Source: Thalassospira sp. MCCC 1A01148 (GTDB lineage: Bacteria; Pseudomonadota; Alphaproteobacteria; Rhodospirillales; Thalassospiraceae). Taken from it: a stretch of 64,000 nt of DNA. Made by a program: the position numbers and the translations under genes. Position 1 is the stretch's first letter; the number at the start of each line of letters is the position of its first letter. The stretch is taken from the NCBI RefSeq assembly GCF_001613795.1, contig NZ_LPVZ01000001.1:1-64000 (forward strand), written 5' to 3'. Below are positions 63,927 to 64,000 of this stretch, piece after piece. The notes below the pieces were generated by a model, which was given only the letters and a program-made list of their open reading frames with translations, had not been told where the DNA came from and searched no databases.

Positions 63927-64000
63927 ATTTACGCCAATTAGGGAACGTGGCGACATAAAGTCAACAAATACAGATGACCAAGGGCCTTGAACGCACGTGT

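Overview
The window looks like a chromosomal segment of a marine, Thalassospira-like alphaproteobacterium (Rhodospirillales). This is an inference from protein content and style: moderately GC-rich coding DNA, many solute-binding-protein transporters (Dpp-type ABC, TctABC, TAXI-TRAP), a DctB/DctD-like two-component pair, and alphaproteobacterial gene pairings such as argD-argF-hslO. No rRNA, tRNA, CRISPR array, prophage or complete insertion sequence was found.

Layout. (1) 1-12890 is a catabolic island: a class III aminotransferase (cut by the left edge), an acetylpolyamine amidohydrolase and a GntR regulator on the minus strand; a class II aldolase, a five-component oligopeptide-type ABC importer, a 2-hydroxyacid dehydrogenase and an amidase on the plus strand; then a convergent creatinase. 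A palindrome sits between the divergent arms. (2) 13298-17397 holds two tandem class A penicillin-binding proteins. The first has lost the catalytic residues of both domains, while the second is intact. (3) 17526-19049 is a divergent Lrp/EamA-exporter pair, the exporter with an apparent frameshift in a C6 run. (4) 19072-20801 is repeat-rich, more A/T-rich DNA carrying an unrecognised membrane-protein gene between inverted TAAATC(T/C)GTCC motifs, with a possible transposase remnant. (5) 20804-26463 has argE, a 271-bp palindromic intergenic element, and a TctABC tricarboxylate transporter with its LysR regulator. (6) 26543-35705 is mixed housekeeping and membrane functions: RhtB exporter, YgjP-like protease, argG with a structured upstream region, truA, a MarR regulator with twin operators, a sulfotransferase-like protein, LrgA/LrgB, ArsC, RecX and an ABC-2 permease. 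(7) 35934-39908 is argD-argF, hslO and a lipoprotein. (8) 39988-48254 on the minus strand has a UspA protein and SulP permease, a chemoreceptor, a tartrate/D-malate-type dehydrogenase and acetyl-CoA synthetase. (9) 48790-55045 has rmuC, def, fmt, a GNAT protein, a LysR regulator and a 60-residue small protein. A reverse-strand DUF429-like gene and an 85-bp repeat split def from fmt. (10) 55227-63926 has an MFS transporter, then a TAXI-TRAP transporter operon behind a DctB/DctD-type two-component system.

How the genes work together. The last region reads as a complete regulatory circuit: sensor kinase, sigma54 activator with a GAFTGA motif, direct repeats suited to be enhancer sites, a -24/-12 promoter, and the transporter operon. 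Four arginine biosynthesis genes (argE, argG, argD, argF) lie within 18 kb but in three separate transcription units. The strongest candidates for something undescribed are the catalytically dead PBP paralogue, the 271-bp nested-palindrome element beside argE, and the structured argG upstream region.
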